Source: Schistosoma haematobium (lineage: Eukaryota; Platyhelminthes; Trematoda; Strigeidida; Schistosomatidae). Taken from it: a stretch of DNA of 64,000 bases. The DNA lies in the NCBI RefSeq assembly GCF_000699445.3, contig NC_067196.1:682001-746000 (forward strand). Reading direction: 5' to 3'. The position numbers and the translations under genes are program-made. Under the pieces are notes generated by a model that saw only the letters and a program-made list of their open reading frames with translations, was not told where the DNA came from and ran no database searches. Every line of letters begins with the position of its first letter. Position 1 is the first letter of the stretch. Shown piece after piece: positions 1 through 9,995 of this stretch.

Positions 1-690
1 CATCAAACTCTGTCCTCGATAATCCTTTCCAGTTCTTTCTAGTTGCTATTCATCCTTTCCATTTTGGCTTCCAATTCCTGACACAGTGTGCTCTTTGACA
101 TCTTACTTTTATGTTTCCATTCAGGATTCCATGTTAGGGCTTGTTTTGTGATGTATCTTGGTGATTTCCGAAATGTATATTCTATCCACTTTCAATGTCT
201 TTTCCTAGTTTTCTTTTCAGATAGAAGTTGGTTTGCTCACTTCCACAGTAAGCTGCTGATGGTATTCGGCCATCTGACATTCAGTGCGTTAAGCAGACAA
301 TTGTTTATAGTTACTTGTACCTTTTCGATGATGATTGTGGTAGTTGTACAAATTTCATCTGCATACAGTAAGACGTTCATATTGAAGATTGTGACTTTGA
401 TATTAGTTGATAGTTGTTTTTAGTTCCATATGATTTTTCAACTGTATGAATGCTGCCCTTGCTTTACTAATCCTCACCTTTACATCTGTATTAGATAGTA
501 GAAGTTTATTGAAGATTCTGCCCAGATATATGAGTGTTCCCACCTGTTCCAGGCTTTCTTCATCAAGTATGATCGGGTTAGTGTTCTCCGTATTGCATTT
601 AAGGATGTTTTTTCCCTTATGTATGTTGAAGCCTACTGGTTGAGGAAGACAGAATTGAATGGAGAGTGCTAGTGAGCGGACCACGTTCCT
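1..690 (-). pseudogene. RTE-type LINE reverse transcriptase C-terminal remnant, 5' part cut by the window edge
   Basis: Read on the minus strand, 690 down to 1 gives the C-terminal tail of an RTE-clade non-LTR retrotransposon ORF. The upper part (about 684-403) shows VGFNIHKGK, then a TLIYLGRI block and VRISKARAAFIQLKN. The lower part, in other frames, has stretches like NVRWPNTI and ALTWNPEWK. The same block recurs at 3131-3630, 11,955-12,338 and 14,920-15,295, so it is a dispersed family. Frameshifts and stops make it non-coding. The region matches only what lies after the polymerase domain, consistent with 5' truncation common for LINEs. The RTE assignment rests on the recognised tail pattern; SR2-like is possible but not proven. 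Confidence 0.7.
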
Positions 691-696
691 CCATAA

Positions 697-719
697 GGCT
701 AAGTAAGTAAGTAAGTAAG
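697..719. repeat. (TAAG)n microsatellite
   Basis: Short run of TAAG units directly next to the RTE remnant. A similar run ends the RTE copy at 15,295, so this tetranucleotide is associated with RTE copies in the window. Confidence 0.8.
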
Positions 720-720
720 G

Positions 721-1320
721 TGGGACAGTGTTCAGCTACATTCTTGACTAGATAAGGATGATATTTGTAACCGACAGTTGGAGACTAGTTGTAGTAAGTT
801 TTAGAGTAAGGCTTTTCCTCAATGATAATCCTTATAGTGTGCGCTGTTCATGTGTACACTTATTACCATCATTATTAAACAATAGGTTTTTGACTGAATA
901 TGAATTTGGTCAAGTCATTGTATATCATAGGATTGGTTATTATTCGATGAATCATTAATACTGTGAATTATGTAAGAGATATGATTGGTTTAATTTTACC
1001 ATCTGATTGAATAGATATCCAATGTACCATGTCTAATTCATCAAGGTATAGTGAACGTTTATGCATTAGCTCAAACTGCTTTAATATCTGTGTTAGGTGA
1101 CTGGAAGTCACCGTCAAAATTCAGATTTGACAATGAAATCTTTTGAAAAGTACTTAATCTCCAATATTGTGTAGTTCAACAGTCAATCATTTCGTCGAGT
1201 GATCTCTTCTATAGTTTTTTCAACTACGCTTTATCCGATTCAACATACTACTTTGATGTGACCAGCGGTTAGGTGTGAGTACTAATTATCATGAGCTCAT
1301 TATGATTAAAACAGATCAAG
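721..1320. other. Non-coding stretch, nothing recognised
   Basis: AT-rich sequence with no ORF that resembles a protein family and no clear repeat shared with the rest of the window. Confidence 0.5.
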
Positions 1321-1326
1321 TATTGT

Positions 1327-1525
1327 AGGCATAGATGGATAGTGGTTAGCAGTGGGATGGAGTTTGACGAACGTTTCGTTCAATTTGTGACTCCTCAGAT
1401 GCTTGTACTTGCATGAACAATTTGACGTTCATTCCAGAACTCAAATCCAGTACCATTTGCTTCAAACACCATCGCATTAACCACTTTGCTGCTGAGACCT
1501 GATAGCCACTTGCTTGTGCAAGTGT
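1327..1525 (-). repeat. SM-alpha-type tRNA-headed short repeat with hammerhead motif
   Basis: On the minus strand this reads as a tRNA-like head (GTGGTTAATGCGATGG region, then a B-box-like ACTGGATTTGAGTTC), followed by a hammerhead core and the tail GCTAACCACTATCCAT shared with the copies at 9.4, 23.6, 26.8, 34.1, 38.0 and 49.8 kb. The core has CUGAGGAG (1398-1391), GAAAC (1377-1373) and a GUC cleavage triplet (1368-1366). Stem II keeps only two clear pairs, so activity is doubtful. SM-alpha elements with a hammerhead are established in Schistosoma; the family name is my recognition. Confidence 0.75.
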
Positions 1526-1796
1526 GTGAAATTTAAATTCGCTTTGTATTGTCGTTTAATTGGATCTTTTCAATGTCATTCAGAACCACAGCTGATCAGT
1601 ATCTTGTTGGCATATGTACGTACTGGGTGTATTGCCTTGATACTGCTTTTAATAACAAGCATCATAAACAAAGGTGGACAGTGGATAGTAGTGGAATCTA
1701 GTACTAGCGTTCTTAAACCTCAAAGGGAAGATTCAAGTATATGATATCAAGTGAATTTTCTTCAAATGCTGGTTAAAAACTAACTATTATATCAAT
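1526..1796. other. Non-coding spacer
   Basis: No family resemblance seen. The 76-codon ORF here is not conserved in pattern and has no recognisable domain. Confidence 0.4.
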
Positions 1797-2300
1797 CATT
1801 ATTATTATTTATTATTTAAACACATAATAATTGGTACAAGGAAGCACAAAATAGATATGCACCACATGAGTAATTCGATTTGTGAGGGCTGAGATACTGA
1901 CGGAGTGCCCAAAACAAACACAGGTGATCTTCTTATGGGGTCACACCAGGAGCCTTTGACCCACAGGTCTGATCCACATGGCAGTGGCAACCGGTAACAG
2001 ATAATTGGTTCATATATGCCACTTATTCACTCAGGACCCTGGAGTCCCTGTACACCATTGGTTTGGAATCAGGGTTTTCCAACCCTTTAGGTGAATTCGC
2101 CATATCCATCAACCGGTTTAAAGCACCAGGTATTGACTTTTCGTCCTTTTAATCTCGTGAAAAACACCACCACTACGTGAAGGCTGTAAGTAGAACTTCG
2201 TTGTCAGTGGTTATATGTACGTGAGCAAATGAGAGTATTTCTTAAGGGAGAGCTAACTCTCCCCATTCTCGTCCGTATTAGGGCATTCACGGGGGCTTAT
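1797..2300 (+). repeat. Unclassified interspersed repeat A, plus-orientation copy
   Basis: About 500 bp that is the diverged inverse of 2605-3130. It starts near TTTAAACACATAATAATTGG and contains the landmark GGTTTGGAATCAGGG. A further partial copy lies at 22,830-23,095, and a short scrap at 9940-9995 abuts a PLE. No coding capacity was found, so this is probably a non-autonomous element or LTR/UTR fragment of unknown class. Confidence 0.65.
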
Positions 2301-2604
2301 TATCATTGATTATTGAACAATACCGCGACATTTTCGATTAATCAATTATGAATCTAACATTTTTACAAAAAATGCTATTAAAACAAACAACAGAGGCAAA
2401 TGTCTTGGAATTCCTTCATATTAAACTAACCTTATTTAGTTTATATCAATTAGATCTATTCAATTGTTCAATTAATTATGAAATAAGATATAAAACACAA
2501 AATGGAATTAATGAAGCAATCAACCTTTTTAGGCTTCATTAAGAAAAATTTGAAAAAGACAAAACACAATCAACTCAAATTTTCATGATAAACTAATTTA
2601 CATC
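2301..2604. other. Spacer between the two arms of repeat A
   Basis: AT-rich, about 300 bp, with a 64-codon ORF that shows no domain. Nothing else seen. Confidence 0.4.
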
Positions 2605-3130
2605 TAAGACCGCACTCATGGAGGAGCATAGGCCATATCAGATGCCCTGGTATGGTCGAGAATGGAGAGAGTCTGTTCTCTCGGTCTCGAAATGCTCTCA
2701 TATGACCACGCGTATATAGCCTCTGCCAAGGAAGTTCTACTCACTACCTTCTCGTGGTGGGGATGTTGTTTACAAAATTGAGAGGACAAAAAGCGAATGT
2801 CTGGCGCTTTAACCGAGTCGGTGAACACGGAGAGTCCACCTAGGGAGTTGAAAAACCTTGATTCCAAACCAGTGTTGCACATGGTGTATGAAAAATCGTT
2901 GATCACAGACTACCATGTGACTGCATCTCCTTGCAAAGCTCTATTGCCTTGCAGAACAGACCTTTAGATCGGAAGTTTTTAGTGTGTCCCCCTCAGAAAA
3001 ATACCTGCTTCGGTTTGGGCACCCGGGCAGTATCACGGCCCCCACACAAATCTCATTAGATTTGTGTGGCGTATATTTATCTGGAACCACCTTGTACAAA
3101 TATCTACGTGTTCAAATAAATAAAATAAAT
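2605..3130 (-). repeat. Unclassified interspersed repeat A, minus-orientation copy
   Basis: Inverse partner of 1797-2300, separated by about 300 bp. The landmarks GGTTTGGAATCAAGG and CAAATAAATAAAATAAATG (its outer end) match both the partner and the 22.8-23.1 kb copy. The 96-codon minus ORF inside it is a by-product: the homologous copy does not keep it open. Confidence 0.65.
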
Positions 3131-3630
3131 GTTCGGAATAATCTTTTCCAGTTCTTTCCAGATGCTCTTCATCTTTTACATGTGTAGTTCCAATTCTCAA
3201 CGTAATGTGTCCTTTGGCCTTACACTTTCCCGTTTTCATTCGAGATTTCAAGTTAGTGATTGATTCATGATGCAGTTTGATGATTTCGGCAATGTATTTC
3301 TCATACACTTTCAACATCTTCTCCTTATTCACTCTTCAGCTTGAAGAGTAGTTTGTCCTCTTCCAAAATCGGCTGTTGCTAATGTTGTCAACATCAACGG
3401 ACATTGAATATCCTACACAGACAATTGTTTATAAATATTTGTACCTTTTTGATGATGATTGTGGTAGTTCTGGTCGTTTCAGCTCCATAGACTTAATTTA
3501 TCTTGACGTTCGTATAAACGATTCTGACTTTGATATTAGTTGACAGACAGTTATCTTTAGTTCCATATCGTCTTCAAATCCAAGAGTGCTGTCCTTGTTT
3601 TCCCAATCCTCTCCCTTACGGCTGTGTGTT
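3131..3630 (-). pseudogene. RTE-type LINE C-terminal remnant
   Basis: Second antisense RTE tail. Minus-strand fragments such as KMLKVYEKYIAEI and homology to the 1-690 copy at the nucleotide level place it in the same family. It directly abuts repeat A at 3130. Many stops and frameshifts; not coding. Confidence 0.65.
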
Positions 3631-3879
3631 AGTTTTTCTTGGTTTCACCAAAAGTATTTGGTATTATTACAACATACACTGGTGAAATAGACCATGGAAA
3701 TAATGAGAAAAATTTATTATCTAGGTGAATACTTTAAGCTTAGCGTTTTGAAGGACCAATTTCAGGTTGAAGCAAGTTCGCTTAATGCTTTTTGAGGTCA
3801 TAAAGATCACCTATGATCTCTGTGTGGTGATCACTGTCATGTATGTCAGGTCTTTCTTGGTGCAGACTGAATTTTATCG
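3631..3879. other. Non-coding spacer
   Basis: No recognisable features. Confidence 0.4.
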
Positions 3880-4095
3880 AACAAGTTACAATGTGACCAC
3901 TCATCCGAACGACTCTAAATTGTATGCACTATGTTGAGATACGGTCTCTAACTGGGAAGATAAATGATACGGGAACGAATCTGTTAAAAAGTATCAGTTC
4001 CCTCAAGATAAGAGGTCCACTTTGATGACAAGTGCCAAATATCACGAAACCTGAATCCTTGGTTTCCTGTTGACTACTTCCAACCACCATCTTAC
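3880..4095 (+). repeat. Decayed tRNA-headed hammerhead short repeat (second type)
   Basis: Shares the order of landmarks with 5940-6060: a decayed core around TTGATGACAAG (4023-4033 region), CGAAACC, then GGTTTCCTGTTGACTAC and CCAACCACCATCTTA. Core bases differ from the hammerhead consensus, so it is a fossil. Related, even more diverged copies appear at 20,120-20,224 and 34,806-34,910. Confidence 0.5.
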
Positions 4096-4369
4096 TTTTG
4101 AATTAAACTATCAATATTAGGGAATCCATTGTCACTGAAACAAAGTAACAACTGGCTAGAGTGATTTTATTCAATCTGGTTCTCAACATGATGTATTGCA
4201 ATATACACGGTATGGTGTTCTCCATGTATAATTGCATTCAATCGAATATAGTTTATGATAATCGTACGAAGCACTTGACTGATTTAATTTTGGTACCTAT
4301 CAGGTTGTATCCACAAGCAGTAATTCATTATAATTAGTTAGATATTAAATGATTTCATGTTAACAGCGT

Positions 4370-4505
4370 AGGGTTGTCGAGATTATTGGGTTTTTGATTG
4401 AGATCATGAACCGAACGATGTTTGATCATCATTGAATGCATGTAAGTACTGAATGGCCGTTTCGGTTTAGTATGGGACTCCTCAACAGTGCATATTCACG
4501 TTCCA
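4370..4505 (-). repeat. Decayed hammerhead short repeat, minus strand
   Basis: The reverse complement has UUGAGGAGUCCCAUACU then CGAAACGGCC and CAGUAC, which is the pattern of the 18.4 and 39.1 kb copies with C3 changed to U and the right arm of stem II mutated. The downstream body (GAGATCATGAACCG on plus) also occurs at 20,279. Inactive by inspection. Confidence 0.6.
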
Positions 4506-5205
4506 ATTATCTAACCATGTTAATATCTAACTTTAATCCTTCTTTTTATTTGTTATGAAGCAATTGCTAACTTGATTTTTGTTTTTCTTTCCGTTTTTCT
4601 TTACCGGACGATTCAAACGTTGCATCATTTCTATTCATTAAATAAATTTTATTCTAACAGAAAAAGAATGAAAAACTAAAAAAAAATAAAGAAAATAAGT
4701 GAAAAGAAATTCTTCTGATGGAATTATTGATTATTTTCGTTCTTGTTGTTGTTGCTGTTGTTGTCGTTGAATAAATTCCCCACAGAGTATACTCTTAACA
4801 CCAATACAGATGCTTATTCATGTTTATTCTTGTCTGTTTCCCCGCTTTTTTCTCTCTTTTTGTTCTAACTATCATCGTCCTCATCATCACCAACACCTAC
4901 TACACCACCATCATCACCACCTCCATCATCATCATCATCACCACCACCACCATCCGCCTTCAGGTTTTCTTTCTTTTGATTAATTTCTTTTTGACAATAA
5001 ACATTTTCTTCATAAGGATAATTCCCTTGTGGAGAAATTTTTCAACACTGTTAAATTTTACTTAGAGATCTATATTTATGATGATGAAAAGTTTATCAGA
5101 TATAAATTTACTTTCATAGATTTTGAACATTAATAAGTCAATAATAATACTATGACTATTACTAATATGAAGACGATGAGAACTACGACTAATACGACGA
5201 TAGTA
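4506..5205. repeat. Low-complexity A-rich and triplet-rich stretch
   Basis: Poly-A/G-rich sequence near 4660-4705, a TTG-rich triplet run near 4743-4768, and CAT/CAC-rich triplets at about 4870-4955. No gene signal. The 81-codon plus ORF here only translates the triplet run. Confidence 0.6.

Positions 5206-5304
<99 letters not shown>
5206..5304 (+). repeat. (ACT)33 microsatellite
   Basis: About 99 bp of uninterrupted ACT units. It generates artificial poly-Ser, poly-Val and poly-Thr reading frames in three frames, none of which should be read as protein. Confidence 0.95.
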
Positions 5305-5750
5305 GTAGTGAATGACAACACACGAGACGGAACAATCAAATGTATTTGAACACAGTATTACGCAATCCCTTTGTAATATCTGAGAACTATACATTAAGAA
5401 AATAATGCCTTATTTACAAAATATCGATCAATTGTCTCCAACTTCATTGTTCTTTCGTGGCTACATCAGTTATTCTTTATTCTTGTCCTGTTTGCTTCGA
5501 TCTTCTTGATTTTCTACCGTCAAATGTTGTGACTTTCGATTGATGACACATACTACTTATATCTATCCAGATCAGTAACACTCACCATAGTATTATCAGA
5601 GTAGAAGAATTCTGTAGAATATAATGGAGTAGTAAAATCATTCTGTTAGACGTTTAATAAAAAAACGATGTATCAATATATTGTCTATAAGCTTTAAAGC
5701 ATTTCAAAACTATACACAAAAATCAATAATTCGTCAAAGATCTTTATAGT
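5305..5750. other. Non-coding spacer
   Basis: Nothing recognised. Confidence 0.4.
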
Positions 5751-6190
5751 GGCCACATTGCAACATGATCGATAAAATTCGGTCTGCACTAATAAGGGCT
5801 AGACACGCATGACATTGATCGCCACTCAGTGATCAATCAATTGTGATTACATCTCAGTCTCACAGGAGGTCAGTCGCGGCTCGGATAGCTCAGTGGTAAC
5901 GTCTCTGATTGTGAAGCTGGGTGACACGAAATCAAATCCGCCAGGGAGCACCAGTTTCCTCGAGATTACAGGTACATCTTACTGATGAGTTCCAAATAGC
6001 ATGAAACCCGTGTACAGGGTTTCCTGTCGACTACCTCCAACCACCATCTCATCTCAATATATAGTGCCCGCAGTGTCGAGTCATCTAGATTGGTGGCCAT
6101 ATTGCAACATGATCGATAGAATTCAGTCTGCAATAATAATGACTAGACACGCATGACATTGATCGCCACCCAGTAGTCAATCAATTGTGA
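5751..6190 (+). repeat. Tandem tRNA-headed hammerhead repeat, 343-bp period
   Basis: The block beginning GGCCACATTGCAACATGATC at 5751 returns at 6094 (GGCCATATTGCAACATGATC), a period of 343 bp, with about 100 bp of the second unit retained. Within the unit lies a tRNA-like head: A box TAGCTCAGTGG at 5886-5896 fits the pol III consensus, and a B-box-like segment sits at 5928-5939. It is followed by a hammerhead-like core, CUGAUGAG at 5982-5989 and GAAAC at 6003-6007, with a possible GUA cleavage triplet. Stem II is imperfect. Confidence 0.7.
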
Positions 6191-6671
6191 AAATCTGAGG
6201 TTCATCAATAATGCGCATCGACGATCCTGCACATGTGATTAGAAACCAGGGTCTTCGACTTCGTGTGTGAACACTTAACTTATGAATAACTGAGCTGGCC
6301 AGAATCCAACAGTGTTAATGTGTACCTGCAATCAATCCATGAAATTGTGCTACCATCCACCATCTATAGAAAATTAATACCACGCAGTGTAAAAAAATTG
6401 TCAATAACAAAACTAATCTACTTAATCTTATTAATCTTAATTGTGAACGTTTTACTACTTACAAGTTGTTAGTAGTTTATTTATTGTAATCAAAGATGAT
6501 ACATGTAAATCCAAGCATCTGAATACATTTCAATATGAAGTGAGTTTGATTCGACTTCAAACTAGGCATAATCCACTGATCCAATAATCAAGTAACACAG
6601 TCGAATTGGAACCGAAATTATTTATCTGATTAGTGAAGTCTATTTAGTAACAGTTGAATTCTCACAATGGA
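6191..6671. other. Non-coding spacer
   Basis: No protein or repeat match seen inside the window. Confidence 0.4.
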
Positions 6672-6895
6672 GTTTTCCATGGTTGTCTAGCTTTAATTGA
6701 TCCATGAAATCAACTATTAAAAATTACTAAAGTATCGTCGAAACTCCATCTGAACAATAACCATCATGTGCTCACTTGTGACTGGCTTCGTGAGGTATTT
6801 CCTGAAGTTCTAGGGAGAATTCGTGGTCAGTGTGGTTCAACCGTGTATGTCGTTGAGGCAGTAACTCAGTGAAAACAATGGTTGATTGTGCATTC
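6672..6895 (+). repeat. Body fragment of the hammerhead short repeat
   Basis: Matches 18,440-18,655 in order: GTCTAGCTT, a TGACTCATGA-like block, CTCACTTGTGACTGGCTTCG, then the AGTGTGGTTCAACC block. The tRNA head and ribozyme are missing here. It defines the part of the unit that follows the ribozyme. Confidence 0.6.
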
Positions 6896-9394
6896 TAATT
6901 GATTTAAGGCTCTTTCGCAGCACTAACTGTTTGTTGTGCATCTAAATTATTTGGAAAATAGTTAAGCATGTATATGACCCACCCAAATCTATATTGTTTG
7001 TTCAGCTTTTAAAATATATGAAGGATTTGTGTATCGTACATCTAGTAATTCAATTTTTCCGCAATCTTCAGTAATCCATATAGATTGATTTCAGAGAAAT
7101 TATGTCGTGGATTCCCACCTACAACTATTGTTGCCAGAACACTTTATTTACTTTGTATAATGTAATTCTCCTATCAGTCGCAACTATTTATCTGGTATAT
7201 GATGGTTGGTTTGACTCCAATTGTTCTTGTGTTCTTTAGATTGTACGGTATATATTGTAAAGATTTCTTTGGTTTTGTGTGCAAACACCTAGTTGTGGAA
7301 GACTCAAGTAATTCATTTTTGTGATTTTGAAGGTGTTGTACACGTGGGATAGGATAATGAATCCACTCAATACATGTTTTGTTAATGTAGTGTTTACTGA
7401 TCAGTTTGATAAGCATTTCCTGATGAATTGTTAGAGCGTGTCCTGGTTTTCCATGTCCTGAGTATTTTGTTTGCGTTTTCGAATAAAATGACGATGTCAC
7501 AACATGTCTTCATAATTTGAAGTAGAATGGAATGAATATATTATTCTCACGTGATAGCAATAATGAGTGGATTATTCGAAAGATCATGTTGAATGAAGGC
7601 ATTCTTTATGTGTATCTATATAATCTGCACAATTTATAAGTATACAATAGAGTGATAGTCGATGGACATTCGAGGAAATGAACTTCAGTTTTCACAATAT
7701 CCATTCTGTTATCGCTTTTCATTCGACTATGACAAACAAACAAATTAGACATAGAAATTCACGATTCATTTTCATAACTAAAGAGAGATGATGCCTAACT
7801 GTGATTAATTTATGTGTATTCGATCGCAAACGCCTGGGTATCAAGATATTTAAGTTGGATTACGCTTTCACTAGAGATAAAACATTATTCAGTTTAGATC
7901 TCATCTCAGAATCTATATACCCTACATATGTACATAGATGTCAGTTATTTGCAATGATGTCTCGTTGAAACATACATACATTTTGTCATAGTCAGATGAT
8001 ACATCTTTTCTCTATACCTTTGAACAGTGTGACAGATGAAAGGTTGCATTACATCACAGGGTTGTGTAATGATAGAAATATTAGTGATCATTTCTATATT
8101 CTTTGGAATTTCGTCAGAATAACATTGATCACATTGTCATATGTTAAAAGTATCGATTGAACACAAATCTTATATGATTTCGTGTACACGAAATTCAAAA
8201 ACTGTGTTTCATACACACAATTCTCTCTGCAGGTCATCCATGTCATGTGTGATGCTGTTGCTCATCGGAAACAATAGAGTATGGTAGCAAAATGTTGTTG
8301 CAGAGTCTCATTCTTGGACGTAACGGTCGTTGACTGCTTTCAGTTTTTCAATGTTCGTCTAACATAATTCGATTCACCACCTCAATTAATCATAATACGT
8401 TCAATATAAGTATAATTAGTAATGGTAGAAGTCAATGATGATTTGGAGTATTTGAATCATGGCATCAACTTAGAATCTCAGAAACAACGCAATTTAAATA
8501 AGAAGTTCCAGATAAGAACGAAAGAATGTAATGTATTTGGAATTCGAATCAAGCAAGCAATCACGTACAAAAAGAATCCTTAGTTCATACAAACACCACA
8601 AAGCAGTAAAAACAAAAGGAATATTTACAATGAATAAAGTGTGTGTGTGTGTTTTACTTGTATGAACAGAAGAATATAATATCGCTAAAGAATTGAAAGT
8701 AGAATTCAGACGGATAATAGCGGAAGGAAGAGAAAAGATGAGAGAAGATAAAACGGTTAGCAACTAAAATGAGAAAGGAAATGAAAGGACGATGGTGATT
8801 GTGAAATAACAATTAAAGAAAATTTGCCAAATTATTTACATCATGTACATTTTACACATTTCAGTTATGCAGTATGTGTATTGGCATAACTTAATAAATC
8901 TGTTTACTATTACCTACTCTCTATATTAATTACAGATATGGTATTGGTAGTGTCGATAGTGATAGATTATCCGGTCGTTGTTAAAGTGATGCAGATAGTA
9001 TAATGCGTAGTAATATGTTATTTGGCATTTCAGAATCTGTACTAGTGGGAGCGTAGAATTATGGTCTATTATGATAATAGTAGTAGTGCTCTGATAATAG
9101 ACTTGTATCTAAAATTGTAGATTTGTTATGATGTAACTGCATACTCTTTAAGATCTTACATGGAAGTCATTTCGAAACGTGTTTATTTAGAAGAGGTTAC
9201 ACTTTTCTCGTTCTATCTGATGATAGATGAAAGGGAATAATTTAACTAACACTTCGAAGTCTTCAATTGAATAGTTCAGTATCCACACAACTTTGATACA
9301 ATTGTGATCTGTAGAAATTATGAAATAAACGATAAGAGATTACATTCACTTGATGTTTTGTTACTTGTATCTTCCCATTCTTATTTAGGAATGA
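6896..9394. other. 2.5 kb without recognisable gene
   Basis: AT-rich. A 108-codon minus ORF at 7174-7500 and an 89-codon minus ORF at 8494-8763 show no domain, no codon pattern and no duplicate in the window. A short (TG)n run lies at about 8640-8654. I see no promoter, exon or repeat I can support. Confidence 0.4.
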
Positions 9395-9520
9395 AGTTGA
9401 TGGGTTCGAGTCCTGGAATGAACATCAACTCTGCGATGCAGGTACATCTAGATGACGAGTCCCAATTAGAACGAAACACACGTCTTGGATTCCACTGCTA
9501 GCCACTATCCATCTTTGCTT
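9395..9520 (+). repeat. SM-alpha-type fragment with perfect B box and mutated hammerhead
   Basis: GGTTCGAGTCC at 9403-9413 is an exact pol III B-box consensus. The hammerhead spans about 9438-9498: TGACGAG, a CAATTA loop, GAAAC and CGUC are present, but C3 of the core is A (position 9452) and stem II pairs poorly (GUCC against GAAC). The GCTAGCCACTATCCATC tail is intact. The tRNA A-box half is missing. Confidence 0.7.
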
Positions 9521-9939
9521 GAGGAGAGATTACATTTTGTGTTTATCCTAATGCTTTATGATCCATTCGTTCATTACACGAATTGTCTGATTGAAGAAAC
9601 CTGTTCTATAGTGTAAAACTCCTGCAAATATAGAATGCGCGTAACGATGTTTGGGCACACAAATAAAGGATTTGTTAACTCAGTTTCCATTAAAAATTAC
9701 ATTGATGTTTTGAAAAATAAAACTACAACAGGGTTTTTCAACTACTTATAACATTGTAATAAGTAGTCTAAAAACATCTATATAAAATAGTAACTATTTC
9801 GTAAGGAAAATACAAACAAACAAAATCCATTAATGAAATGACTTCAGAAAGACAGTAGAGAATCGAAACAGCTCATTGTTTTGTTAATAACGGTTTAAGC
9901 GAAAATCTACGAACGTTATTTGTTTTCGCTCCCAAATTC
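9521..9939. other. Non-coding spacer
   Basis: Nothing recognised before the repeat A scrap at 9940-9995. Confidence 0.4.
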
Positions 9940-9995
9940 CCTGGTACGGTCGAGAGTATACAGCCAATGCCAGAGAAATCCTACTGACTGTTGTC
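9940..9995 (-). repeat. Repeat A scrap fused to a PLE
   Basis: CCCTGGTACGGTCGAGA and the following CTCTGCCA-like and GAAATCCTACTGAC blocks match 2645-2740 with an internal deletion. The PLE begins immediately after. Confidence 0.45.

Noticed and set aside
5062..5394. Poly-Ser, poly-Val and poly-Thr reading frames
   Set aside because: All are translations of the (ACT)33 microsatellite.
5878..5960. Functional tRNA gene
   Set aside because: The A box is good but the arms do not form a cloverleaf and the B box is degenerate; it is the head of a short repeat.
7174..7500. 108-codon minus ORF
   Set aside because: No domain, no start context or splice signals, no duplicate; length is within chance for AT-rich DNA of this size.
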